Positions 32,222 through 41,362 of a DNA stretch of 64,000 nucleotides are shown here, piece after piece. The stretch is from Equus caballus (lineage: Eukaryota; Chordata; Mammalia; Perissodactyla; Equidae): assembly GCF_041296265.1 (NCBI RefSeq), contig NC_091693.1, forward strand, positions 24,924,001 through 24,988,000. The letters run 5' to 3'. Made by a program: the position numbers and the translations under genes. The notes beneath the pieces are model-generated. The model made no database searches and had not been told where the DNA came from. It saw only the letters and a list, made by a program, of their open reading frames with translations. How positions within the stretch are numbered: the stretch's first letter is position 1; each line of letters starts with the position of its first letter.

Positions 32222-32882
32222 TGCTAAAAGAAACCATAGCTAAATTGGAGTCAGGAAGGCCTGTAGGGGGAGCTCTCACACCCCCATTACACATCATCAA
32301 TTACACCAAACAGGAAGAGAGGAGGCCTCCATCTTCCACAGGAAGTACAACTACCTTACCACTGAGGGAAGACTTCTTTCCCCACTTGGCAACAGCTCAG
32401 CCAATGAGAAATGCCACAGCCCCGCCAATGAGAAATGCCACAGCCCAGCCAATGAGAAACGCCACAGCTCAGCCAATGGGAAATGCCGCAGCTCAGCCAT
32501 GAGAAATGCCTCAGCTCAGCCAATGAGAAACACCTCAGCTCAGCCAATGAGAAATGCCACAGCTCAGCCAATGCGAAACACCTCAGCTCAGCCAATGAGA
32601 AATGCCTCAGCTCAGCCAATGAGAAACACCTCAGCTCAGCCAATGAGAAATGCCACAGTTCAGCCAATGAGAAGCCATTGCCATCCTGAACTGTTACTTT
32701 CCCCTCAAGGGATTTTCATTTAGCACAGCCCCTCTCGCTCCCCCTTTTTCTCTGTAAAAGTAGCCTGGATTTGCCTGTGGTACACCATAGCATGTACACC
32801 CTGAACTGCAATTCTTTTGGCTATTCCCAGATAAACTCATTTTGGAGATAAAATAAGAGGCAAATTTGCTTTTTAAGTTGAC
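32222..32882 (+). mobile_element. Possible solitary LTR containing a CCAAT minisatellite
   Basis: The segment starts TG and ends CA. It has a minisatellite in the position of a U3 enhancer, a 'tctctgtaaaag' TATA-like stretch (about 32750) and an 'agataaactcat' signal-like stretch before the end. This layout resembles an ERV LTR, but I see no target duplication and cannot name a family. No internal region is attached. Confidence 0.35.
32391..32674. repeat. 24-bp minisatellite, 12 units, each with a CCAAT box
   Basis: Twelve head-to-tail copies of 'cagctcagccaatgagaaat' plus 'gcca'. Eleven carry an intact CCAAT in good NF-Y context (AGCCAATGAG) and one unit is a base short. Because 24 is a multiple of three, frames stay open on both strands as 8-residue repeats (SSANEKHL, PMRNASAQ, LAELRHFS). 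These are periodic artefacts rather than genes. Confidence 0.93.
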
Positions 32883-33089
32883 ACTTCCTTTGTCTTTCTC
32901 CTGAAGTAGTCAGCAAAATGCTCAGCCAGGATGCCCTTTGAAGCCCTGGAGCAGATGGACAGATTTCCTCCTGGGCAGGAGGAAAGAAATGGTGATTTCT
33001 TCTTTCCCGCAACGGCAGAACCTGCCTGCCCCACCAGCCAGCCCTAGTCTGCCCTGCATCACAATCTGGAGTTTCTCTGAGTCCTATCA

Positions 33090-33405
33090 TGATGCTTAAG
33101 GGTTCTTTTAACTACCTCTTCACTAGGGGAGGGGCAACCAGAATCCAAAGTCTCTCCATCTCTGCATTTGGCTCTCGTCACCCCATCCTGCCATCCACAC
33201 CCTCAGCCCTTGGCAACCATGAATCTACTTCAGTCTCTTTGATTTACCTATTCTGGATATTTCTTATAAATGGAATCCTATAATAATGGTCTTTTGGAAC
33301 TCGCATCTTTCACTTAGTTTAATGTTTTCAAGGTTCATGCATTTTGTAGCATATTACAAACTTTACTCCTTTTTATGGCCAAATAATATTCCACAGACCC
33401 ATTTT
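33090..33405 (-). mobile_element. L1 LINE fragment (antisense)
   Basis: Contains 'cttggcaaccatgaatctac' and 'tggccaaataatattccaca' in antisense L1 order. Non-coding. Confidence 0.65.
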
Positions 33406-33424
33406 TTTAAGGGGCTGTGACTGA

Positions 33425-33720
33425 CAAGAAGTGACTGGTTCTCCACAGGAATGGATCCTCATGAAGGCAAGGAATGGCAAAGATTGCCAGCAAACCACCA
33501 GAAGCCGGGAGAGAGGCATGGAGCAGATTCTCCCTCAGACCTGTGAAGGAGCCAGATCTGCTGACACCATGATCTTGGACTTCTGGCTTCCAGAACTGAG
33601 ACAATACATTTCTGTTGTTCAAGCCATTCAGTTTGGGTACTTGGTTATGGCAGCCCTAGCAACTGATATACCATTCTGCTCATCAGTATTACAGAAAATT
33701 ACACTCACTTACCAATGTTA
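33425..33720 (+). mobile_element. MLT1-type LTR fossil (ERVL-MaLR)
   Basis: Carries 'agattgccagcaaaccacca' and 'agcattctccctcag'-like text, then 'acttctggcttccagaactg' and 'tttctgttgttcaagccatt', the usual 3' half of MLT1 LTRs. Solitary, old and partial. Confidence 0.7.
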
Positions 33721-33764
33721 TATTTTTAACTGCATCAATAAAAAACTTGTGGAAATCTCTCTCT

Positions 33765-33925
33765 CTTTGTGAGGAAGATTGGCCCTAAGCTAACATCTGT
33801 GCCAATCTTCCTCTATTTTATGTGGGATGCCACCACAGTGTGGCTTGACAAGCAGTGCTAGGTCTGTGCCTGGGATTGGAACCTGCAAACCATGGGCCAC
33901 TGAAGCAAAAGACACAGGCCAGCCC
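33765..33925 (-). mobile_element. ERE SINE, antisense
   Basis: Reads 'gaggaagattggccctaagc', 'aacatctgtgccaatcttcc' and ends 'gacacaggccagcccct', the reverse complement of a shortened ERE. Confidence 0.85.
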
Positions 33926-34039
33926 CTGGAAATTTTTCTCTTTTACTGAGTACCTACATAACATCGTTGATTTTGTCTCTGGACCCATAAAACAGTTATT
34001 ATCTGACTCTTTAAAGGAAAAGTTTGTGGGCCCAAGATC

Positions 34040-34430
34040 TAGTTATTTTTACTTGCACTTTTAGTTTCACAGCAAAATTGAGAGGAAGGTAGAGATTTCC
34101 CATATACCTGCTGCCCCCGCACATGCATAGACTGCCCCATTAACCACATCCCCCACCAGAGTGGGACATTTGTTCCAATTGATGAACCTGCACTGACACA
34201 TCAAATCACCCCAAATCCATACTTCATTCCTTTTCAGGGCTGAATAGTATACCTTTATGGATATACCACAGTTGGTTTATCCACTCACCAGCTCATGGAC
34301 ATTTGGGTCTCTCCCTTTTGGCTATTATGAATAACGCTGCTTGAATATTCACATTGCAGTTTTTGTGTGGACATATGTCTTCAGTTCCATTAGGGATATA
34401 TCTAGGAGTGGCCAAACTCTCTAAGCCTCC
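34040..34430 (-). mobile_element. L1 LINE fragment (antisense)
   Basis: Antisense L1 text with 'tttcacagcaaaattgagag', 'gggctgaatagtataccttt' and 'ggctattatgaataacgctg'. Non-coding. Confidence 0.7.
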
Positions 34431-34899
34431 TGTGGCTATCCTCTCTTTAGCCCACTCCAGCCACCAACCCTGTCCCCCCTCCACCACCAGTTCATGACCC
34501 CCTTCAATCTCCCCAAGCGTTTCTCACCGTTTTTGTTGTTCTGGGGCTGTTAGTCCCCCTGCTCCATGCTTTCCTCTCCCTATATGGCTCCTTCAAGAAC
34601 TAAATCCGTATTCATTTGTGATTTTGAATCAATTTCCTCAGCTATTTACGTGACACCAACACCTTCCTGCAGGCCCGATCATAGGCTGAACCACCACCAG
34701 GGAGCCAAAGGCCAATGGCCTCTCTGGTCCTGGCCAAGCTCACGCTGTGGTGGGGAAACAGACTGGGAAGGAAACCTCTGTGTGAAATGAAATGTGCTAC
34801 AGTGGAGGTAGTGCTGGGAACTGTGCGAGCCCCGAGGACACCTCTGTCCTCGGCCCGGCTGAGTCTTGATACCAGGGAAGATTTGGTCAAGCGAAGACT

Positions 34900-35530
34900 T
34901 GCACTGGAAGCCGTCAGAGAGGGAGGGCTGAGGGAGGAGGGCTGAGGGGAGAGAGCTGGCACGAGGCAGGGGGATCTGCAAGGATTTCAGCGTGGCCAGA
35001 GCTCCATGTAGAAATGGGACTGGACAGGGTGACCTTGAGCCAGGGGCTAGGTTACCTGGCCGCAGCCTCGTTTCAACTTATACTCAGCCTGCCAGGTTGG
35101 TGACCACGTGGATTCGGGGAGAGTGGTGGGTGTAGGGGGCATGGAAGCTCCACACCCTTTCCTCATACCTTGCCCTCTACATCTCTTCATCTGGCTGCTC
35201 CCGAGTTACATCCTTTTATAATAAACTGGTGACCTAGCGAGTAAAAGGTTTCTCTGAGTTCTCTGAGCCACTCTAGCAAATTAACCGAACCCGAGGAGGG
35301 GACGTGGGAACCTCCCCTCTATCACTGGTTGGTCAGAAGCACAGGTGATAACCTGGACCTGCGATTGGCATCTGACGTGGGGAGTCGGGGGAGTCTTGCG
35401 GGATTGAGCCCTTAACCTGTGGGATCTGATGCCACCTCCAGGTAGATAGCGTCAGAATTGAGTTGTAGGGTGCCCACCCGGTGTCAGAGATTTGCATGGT
35501 GGTGTTGGAAAACACAAACACTGGAATTGG
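34900..35530. repeat. Unclassified old repeat (LTR- or L1-like)
   Basis: Contains 'ggtttctctgagttctctga', 'ccactctagcaaattaaccg' and 'ggttggtcagaagcacaggt', a text common in placental genomes. I cannot assign the family from memory. No gene seen here. Confidence 0.4.
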
Positions 35531-35569
35531 GTGCAGAAATCCTAATTCTTTATCATTGTGAACCACTGA

Positions 35570-36090
35570 AAACAACCCCAATGATTGATAACACCAACAT
35601 TTAATGATGACTTCTGCTAGTGGTTGCTTTTGGTTGGAGGGGATGGGGTGATTGGGGAGGTGATAGGTAAAAGGCCTGAGGTCTCTTGTGGGGGTGATGA
35701 AAATGCTCTACAATTGATTGTGGTGATGGTTGCACAACTCTGGGAATACCCTAAAATCTACTGACATGCACACTTCAAATGGGCAGTTGGATGACATGTG
35801 AAGAATATCTCAATAAAGCTGCAACCACACTTTTTAGGAATTGGATATAAATGCCTTCAAACAGAACATGCATGGTCCCGCATGGTGATTACAGAAAATA
35901 CTGTATTCTAAACTTCAAAGTTGCTAAGAGACTAGACTTCCAATCTTCTCACCACAAAAAAGAAATGTGAGAGGGTGGTTTGCTGCAACAGTGGTAATCA
36001 TACTGCGACATATAAATGCATCAATGTGTTGCACACCTTAAACTTACACAATGTTACATGTCAATTATATGTCAATAAAAAAATAGAACA
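35570..36090 (+). mobile_element. Two L1 LINE 3' ends in tandem
   Basis: The first ends at about 35830 ('atatctcaataaagctgcaa') and the second at about 36085 ('caattatatgtcaataaaaa'). Both are 3' UTR-type L1 tails in sense orientation just downstream of the TMEM86B relic. Confidence 0.7.
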
Positions 36091-36196
36091 TGATCTTCAG
36101 ACAGATGGAGGCTGGAAACGTGGCTCCTTAGCACTTTCCACTGTGACAGGAGGCTATTCTGGGGGCCCCTTCAGGAGGGGAAGAGAAGGTGCTCAC

Positions 36197-36423
36197 TTTA
36201 TTTACTCCCCAAGTTAGTCTGTCACAAGCCTCCCGCTCTTGATGGCTGACACAGCGATGAGGACCCGGGCAGGGTAGCAGGTGGTCAGGACCACAAAAGA
36301 GGCGTGGGGCAGGGGCTGAAAGAAGGCATGGGAGGCCAACAGCTGCCAGCCATCTGAGACCGTGAAGAGCAGGGTGCCCCACGCAGAAAACCCACCCCTG
36401 ACAGGCTGCGCCACAGCATGCAT
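36197..36423 (-). pseudogene. TMEM86B-like partial copy (last-exon relic)
   Basis: The minus strand resembles the C-terminal third of TMEM86B: GTLLFTVSDGWQLL, FFQPLPHASFVVLTTCYPA and VLIAVSAIKSGRL against [33 protein letters not shown] and [13 protein letters not shown] in the gene 1.7 kb away. A frame change lies near its start, where the gene has [11 protein letters not shown]. An in-frame TAA (36214-36216) is followed by a canonical AATAAA (36197-36202). No copies of exons 1 or 2 are seen. Probably a partial tandem duplicate, less likely a distinct paralogous exon. Confidence 0.75.
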
Positions 36424-36794
36424 GCCTCATCTGGCCTGAGGCATTCCTGTCTGGTGAGGCAGGGACTAAAAAGTAGGGGAGGTTCTAGGGGTCCCTAAAT
36501 GCACGTCAGGGAGGTACAAGTCTCCTCTGCCATGAGTCCCTAAAAGCACGGCATGGATGCAGAAGTCGAGGAGGGTTTGGAGAGTGGCTCTGGCCACTTC
36601 GTGTCCTCAGAGGCAGAACCTGAGGCTGAGCGGGCCAGTGGGCCACCAAGGTCACAGCCAGGACGAGGGCCGCACCTGGGCTCGTTCTTCCTTAGGACTC
36701 TACTCCCACCCCACTGCTACCGACCCCTTCCTCCAAGGTCCCGCCATCTTCGAGTCTACCCACCTCCTCAAGCTGCTCCTCTCCTGATATTATA

Positions 36795-37225
36795 TGTGAC
36801 TCTAACGGGTTGAACTGTGTCCCCCAAAGAGGTGTGCCCAAGCCATAAGGCCCCGTACTCATGGATGTGACGTTATTTAGAAATAGGGTCTTTGCAGACG
36901 TAATGGATGATCTCAAGTTGCCATCACCCTGGATTTAGGGTGGGCCTAAATCCAATGACTGGTGTCCTTGGCGAGGACAGAGCCAGAGGGAGAACGCTGT
37001 GTGAAGATGGAGGCAGAGTTCGAGGAACACCAGGGATGGCTGCGGCCACCAGGAGCTGGGAGAGGCAGCAAGCATCCTCCCCTCGAGTCTTGGAGGCAGC
37101 GCGGCCCTGCCCACACCCTGATTTCGGGTGTCTGGCCTCCAGAACAGAGAGACTAAATTTCTGTTGTTTTAAGCGACCCAGGCGGCTGTAATTTGGGACA
37201 GGAGCCATAGGAACTAACCCATGGA
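36795..37225 (+). mobile_element. MLT1-type LTR fossil (ERVL-MaLR), near full length
   Basis: Runs from 'gggttgaactgtgtccccca' through 'ttagaaatagggtctttgca' and 'cagagccagagggagaacgc' to 'tttctgttgttttaagcgac' and 'ggaactaaccc', the classical order of a MaLR LTR. Solitary and old. Confidence 0.8.
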
Positions 37226-37374
37226 CTGGTCTCCTCCCAGCCTCGATCTGTAAAATCCTCATCTGTGCAACATAACGAAGCCCCGTGGCCACCACAGGGC
37301 CCAGCACAGGGGTGGAGTCCACGTCCCACCAGCCCCAGGCGCCAGGCCTCGCCACAGGGAGCTTGCTGGGCGTA

Positions 37375-37560
37375 TAGTTACAACACTGCACTGGACACAA
37401 AAACGTGTTACAAGGGTACACCTCACAGTAAGTGTTCTGACCAGAAGAATAAAAAAAGATTCAGTGCGTGACACTGTGAACGCACTTAATGTCACTGAAT
37501 CGTCCCTTAAAATGGTAAAATGGTAAATCTTGTGCAAAAATAAAAAGAACCGTTTGCTGT
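37375..37560 (+). mobile_element. L1-like 3' end
   Basis: Contains 'gtgaacgcacttaatgtcac' and 'aaaatggtaaaatggtaaat', as in L1 3' UTR copies, ending in an A-rich tail. Just beyond the TMEM86B 3' end. Confidence 0.5.
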
Positions 37561-37941
37561 TATTATTGTGATCACCCTCCCCCCATACCCCTCTCAAAAT
37601 AACAAGAGATGTCGCCATTTCAAAGTCCACTTTACTCAGGCCACAGAAAAACAGCTGAGAGCCAGAGGGAAGCGGGCAGGCAGTGGGAGGCTGGGGAGGG
37701 CCCAGCGTGGGCCTGGCTGAAGGGCCTGGAAACGGACCAGGAGGAAGGCGGTGGGAACATGGTGGCGGATTCGGGGTTCTGCGAACAGTTCCCACACGTC
37801 TCCAGACAGCCAGCGCCTGTGGACAGCAGTCTGGGGAGCCTGGTTCCTAGCCCCGAGGGAGTTTCTCAGGTGAGCCGGTCTGGGACGTCCAGGCCCTTGT
37901 GGGAGGGGAGGGGGCGGAGACCAGCCCACCATGGCCCCTGC

Positions 37942-39601
37942 TTAGTTGGTCTTGAGCCCAGGGCCCCGGAAGCCCGACAGGGCGATAAGGACCTGGGCGG
38001 AGTAGTAGGTGGCCATGACTGCCAGGCGGGCGTAGGGCAGGGGCTGGGCAAAGGTATCCCAGGCCAGCAGGGCATCCGAGAGCGTGAAGAGCAGTGAGCC
38101 CCAGCCGGCGCTCCCGCCTCTGGCCAGGCCACGCCACAGCATGGCAGCCAGGACCAGCACATACGCTGTCAGGGGCAGGAGCATGTCGGGCAACAAATGC
38201 GGCAGCAGGAGGCCGTAGTAGGGGACAAAGACCAGGACGACAGGCAGCAGGAGGCCTGGCTGCAGCGGAGTCAGGCCGAAGGCCCAGAGGTAGAACAGGT
38301 GGGCCACGGTGAAGGCGGCCACTCCTGGAGGAGACGGGTGGGGGTGCCCGGTGAACCCCTAGTCCTGCATCCCCCCATTGGCTCACTGCCCAGAGCCTCA
38401 CGGAAAGGACTGTCCCAGAGCACCAGCTCCTATCTCGGCCATGCCACCCTCATCTGCCGGGACTACTACACCGGCCTCCTTGGTGCCTCCCTTCTCCCTG
38501 CCTTTGGCACCACAGTGATCCTAAGAAGCAGGCTGCATCTGTTCTTACTCTGCTCACAACTGTCCACTGACTCTCCATCCCGCTTGGCTCCCTGCTCGGC
38601 TCCACCCACCGAGCCGTTGGGAGGACACACCGCACGCCCCTACCCCATGGCCTTTGCACTCGCCAGACTCTCTGCCTGGACAAGCCTTCCCCAGATGGGC
38701 TGGCACTGGCTCCCGCACCCCCTTCAAGATATTACCTTCTCAGTGAGGCCGTCCTCGACCAGTCTACTCAAGATGTCAACCCCTGGCCCAGGTGCCACTC
38801 ACACCTTCTAAAGCAGCACGGCCCAGCCCACAGCGGGACAAGAGCTCCGCGAGGACAGGGGTTTGGATGTGTCTCGGTCACTGCTGCTCCCCTGTGCCTT
38901 TGAATGCTGCCTGGCTCCCGGCAGGCACCCTACTGGGGAGGGTCCCCCTGCCCCAGATCCCTCTGCATGGGGGTCAGAAAGGAGCAGTACAGCCCCACTC
39001 ACCGTAGAGGAAGGCGGCAGGCCAGACGAGGCAGGCGTCCCCCACGGCTGAGGACAGCAGGGCCCCCTGCAGGACTACTCTGGCACGCACGGCCCGCAGG
39101 AGCGCCACCAGGCAGAGGATGGGCAGGCACTTGACCAGGGCACCGATGCAGGACGGTGGGTCCCCGGGGATCCACAGGATGAAGTAGGCAGCACAGGCGA
39201 GGAAGAAGAGGCTCAGCCACCTGCCCACGTGTGGTGGCTTCGGGGGACAGGGGGTTGCTGAGCCTCTGCAGCTAAGCCCAGCCCCCAGCCCCGTGACAAG
39301 GCTCCAAAACCCTCCTGGCCTCGGGGGTCGCAGCCAGTCCCCAGCCCTTGGGGTCAGGGCCCACCAGGCCAGGACTCAGGTCTGGGGGTTTCCACCCCAC
39401 CCCAACCTGGGGACCCCACCCATGCTGTGGTGTTGGCAGGGTGGCTCAACCCCACAGAACCCAGCCTCCCGGGAGGCAGGGCCCCCAATACCTCCAGGCT
39501 GCTTGGGTTCCCAGAAACCCAAGACCAGCCCCCCTACCCTGGACGGCCCTCACTTGGGCGGAGCGAGGCTTCCGGGGCAGCCCCTCTTTCCCAGCGTCCA
39601 T
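37942..39601 (-). CDS. TMEM86B: TMEM86B lysoplasmalogenase (3 exons)
   Basis: Member of the YhhN/TMEM86 family. TMEM86B hydrolyses the vinyl-ether bond of lysoplasmalogens in the endoplasmic reticulum and is liver- and gut-enriched (established for the family). Exons are 39554-39601 ([16 protein letters not shown]), 39003-39237 and 37942-38324, totalling 666 nt, 221 aa. Human TMEM86B is 226 aa as I recall. The protein is mostly membrane helices. The family motifs are visible: [11 protein letters not shown], the aspartate in [14 protein letters not shown], and [14 protein letters not shown] near the C-terminus. It ends GPGLKTN. The ATG chosen is in frame with the conserved body. A minor Met lies 10 codons upstream (MSHSGGSQAN) but has no counterpart in the human protein. 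The neighbours are unrelated in function. Confidence 0.95.
38400..38790 (+). mobile_element. L2 LINE fragment in TMEM86B intron 2
   Basis: Contains 'atggcctttgcactcgccag' and 'cttctcagtgaggccgtcct', L2 3' phrases in sense orientation. Diverged. Confidence 0.6.
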
Positions 39602-39674
39602 GTTGGCCTGTGAGCCCCCCGAGTGGCTCATATGTGGACACCAGTGGCTTTGGGGGTGGAAGGGACAGCGTGTG

Positions 39675-39687
39675 GTTACACGTTAAC
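39675..39687. promoter_or_regulatory. HNF1-like palindrome near the TMEM86B start
   Basis: GTTACACGTTAAC matches the HNF1 consensus GTTAATNATTAAC at most positions and lies 74 bases upstream of the ATG. Two GATA cores (CTGATAACAG about 39715, CTGATAAGG about 39749) follow. This suits a liver/intestine gene but is inference from motif resemblance. Confidence 0.4.
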
Positions 39688-39759
39688 CCTAGGAGCGTCC
39701 TGTGGACTCTGGGACTGATAACAGGGCCCAGGGAGCTGCCTGGCACCCGCTGATAAGGG

Positions 39760-40440
39760 GCCCTGGGACCCAGGGGTCCCTGCTCTCCCCACAGCCCCCA
39801 TCCCCCAGGGGCTGCGGCTACAAATGCCCCTCCCGTTGTCCAGTGCCCAGTCGAAGGGAATGCGGAGTTGGGGCAGGGCAGCACCGACACCCTACATCTC
39901 GGCTGACAGGATGGAAACTCCCTCCTCCCCTCGCCGCCCTAGGGTCCCTGGGCTCCCGCCGCAGCCCCGAAGTCCCAGGCTCTGGCCTCAGCAGGGCTCC
40001 TTCCCCGCAGAACGGATGGGCCTCAGGTGCCTCCACCACAAACGGAACGAGTGCACGCCAAGAATGAGTTATCCAAGGTCATCGTCACCATGCTGGCCCA
40101 CAGCTCTGGATGTCACATACATGTTGCACAAGCGAACTTGGTCTATGCTGTGATTTTTCGTGTGGAAGGCCTGGACCTACTGGGTCCCCAGAGATGGTCA
40201 CCGGGTCCAGGTGGCAGACAAGGCAGGCCAGGCTTGGGTCCTCCTCCTGGTAAACCCCCTCCTGGTCTGAACAGAAGTGTCACCACCCCTGGCAGAGGAC
40301 AGAGGTTTGGAGCCTCTTTCCACACTCTTTGAGGGTCACAGCCCAAGGCTGTGGGGGCTGGGGTCCCGAGGCCACGGTGCCGGGACGGGTCAGGCTCTCC
40401 CTCCCTAGGGCCCGGAACCCAAGGTCTGAGTGGCAGGAGT
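39760..40440. other. TMEM86B-PPP6R1 intergenic spacer
   Basis: About 0.7 kb of GC-rich unique sequence between the TMEM86B 5' end and the PPP6R1 3' end. No gene or repeat recognised. Confidence 0.5.
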
Positions 40441-40455
40441 CTTAAACTGTCTTCC

Positions 40456-40469
40456 TTTATTTATTTATA
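40456..40469 (-). other. PPP6R1: PPP6R1 polyadenylation signals (overlapping AATAAA)
   Basis: The minus strand reads AATAAATAAAT, with overlapping AATAAA hexamers, about 900 bases downstream of the PPP6R1 stop. Another AATAAA at about 41059-41064 could give a shorter 3' UTR. Confidence 0.6.
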
Positions 40470-40978
40470 TTTGCAATATGAAATAGAAGCTCAGCACGAA
40501 CACACGCACACTCACGCCGGCTTGGGGAGAGGGAGCTGGGACAAGGTCACTTGGCAGCTGGGCTGGACCCCAGGCCCTTGGGCGTGGGAGGGGGACCCCA
40601 GCCGGACCCCCGCCCTGGGGTCCATGGGAGGTGCGGGGGTCTCGGCGAGTGCATCAGGGCCCCGTGGGAATGTCACCAAGGCGGCCCCCTGGGACCGGGA
40701 CCCCAGGCCCCACAGAGCCAGCCGGGCCAGGCGGAGGGTCCTTTAGCTCCCAGCCCGGCGAAAGTGCAGGGTCCAGGGCCAGGGGGTGGGCAAAGGCACA
40801 GCCTGCACTAGGGCCCTCCGGAGGTGACCTGAGCTGAAAGGCCGTCTGCACCGGAGAGGGGGGCGTGGCGGGAGGTGAGGGGAGGCGCGGGCCCACTGGG
40901 ACAGGGAGAAGGTCCCCCCTCACCCCTCGGCCTGGCTTCCTTCCGGCTCTCCTCCCGCCCACTCTCTCCTCCCTCAAT

Positions 40979-41005
40979 ACATATATATATATAATATATA
41001 ATATA
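40979..41005. repeat. (TA)n microsatellite in PPP6R1 3' UTR
   Basis: Run of ta/ata steps followed by a CT-rich tract, between the two candidate polyadenylation signals. Confidence 0.8.
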
Positions 41006-41362
41006 GGTCTCTCTCGCTCGTTCGCTCTCTCTCCTTTCTCTGTATTCAACTCTATATCTTTATTCTGGGAGACAAGACTCCATAATTTCTTTTCTCAGTG
41101 CAGATGGGGGGTAGGGCCTATCTCCCTGCACCAGCCTCCTGGGAGTCCAGAGAGAGCGGGGACGGGGTGGGGTGATGGGGCAACAGGGCCGTCAGGGGAC
41201 CTGCCCTGCCCCCGCCTGGGCAGGTCCACTTGGAGTATGAAGGATTTGGCCGCCACCACTGGGACCAGGCAGTTACCTGGGAACCGAGAGAGACCCACGT
41301 GAGGAGCCACGCCCCCACCCCCACCCCTGCCCACAGCCCCCAGTCCACCCTGCCCCAGCCAC

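Noticed and set aside
32391-32674. CRISPR-like array
   Set aside because: Units are contiguous with no unique spacers, in vertebrate nuclear DNA; this is a minisatellite.
32391-32723. Periodic open frames on both strands over the 24-bp repeat, resembling repeat proteins
   Set aside because: The period is a multiple of three, so any unit without a stop stays open in every frame; there is no start context, splice context or homologous protein.
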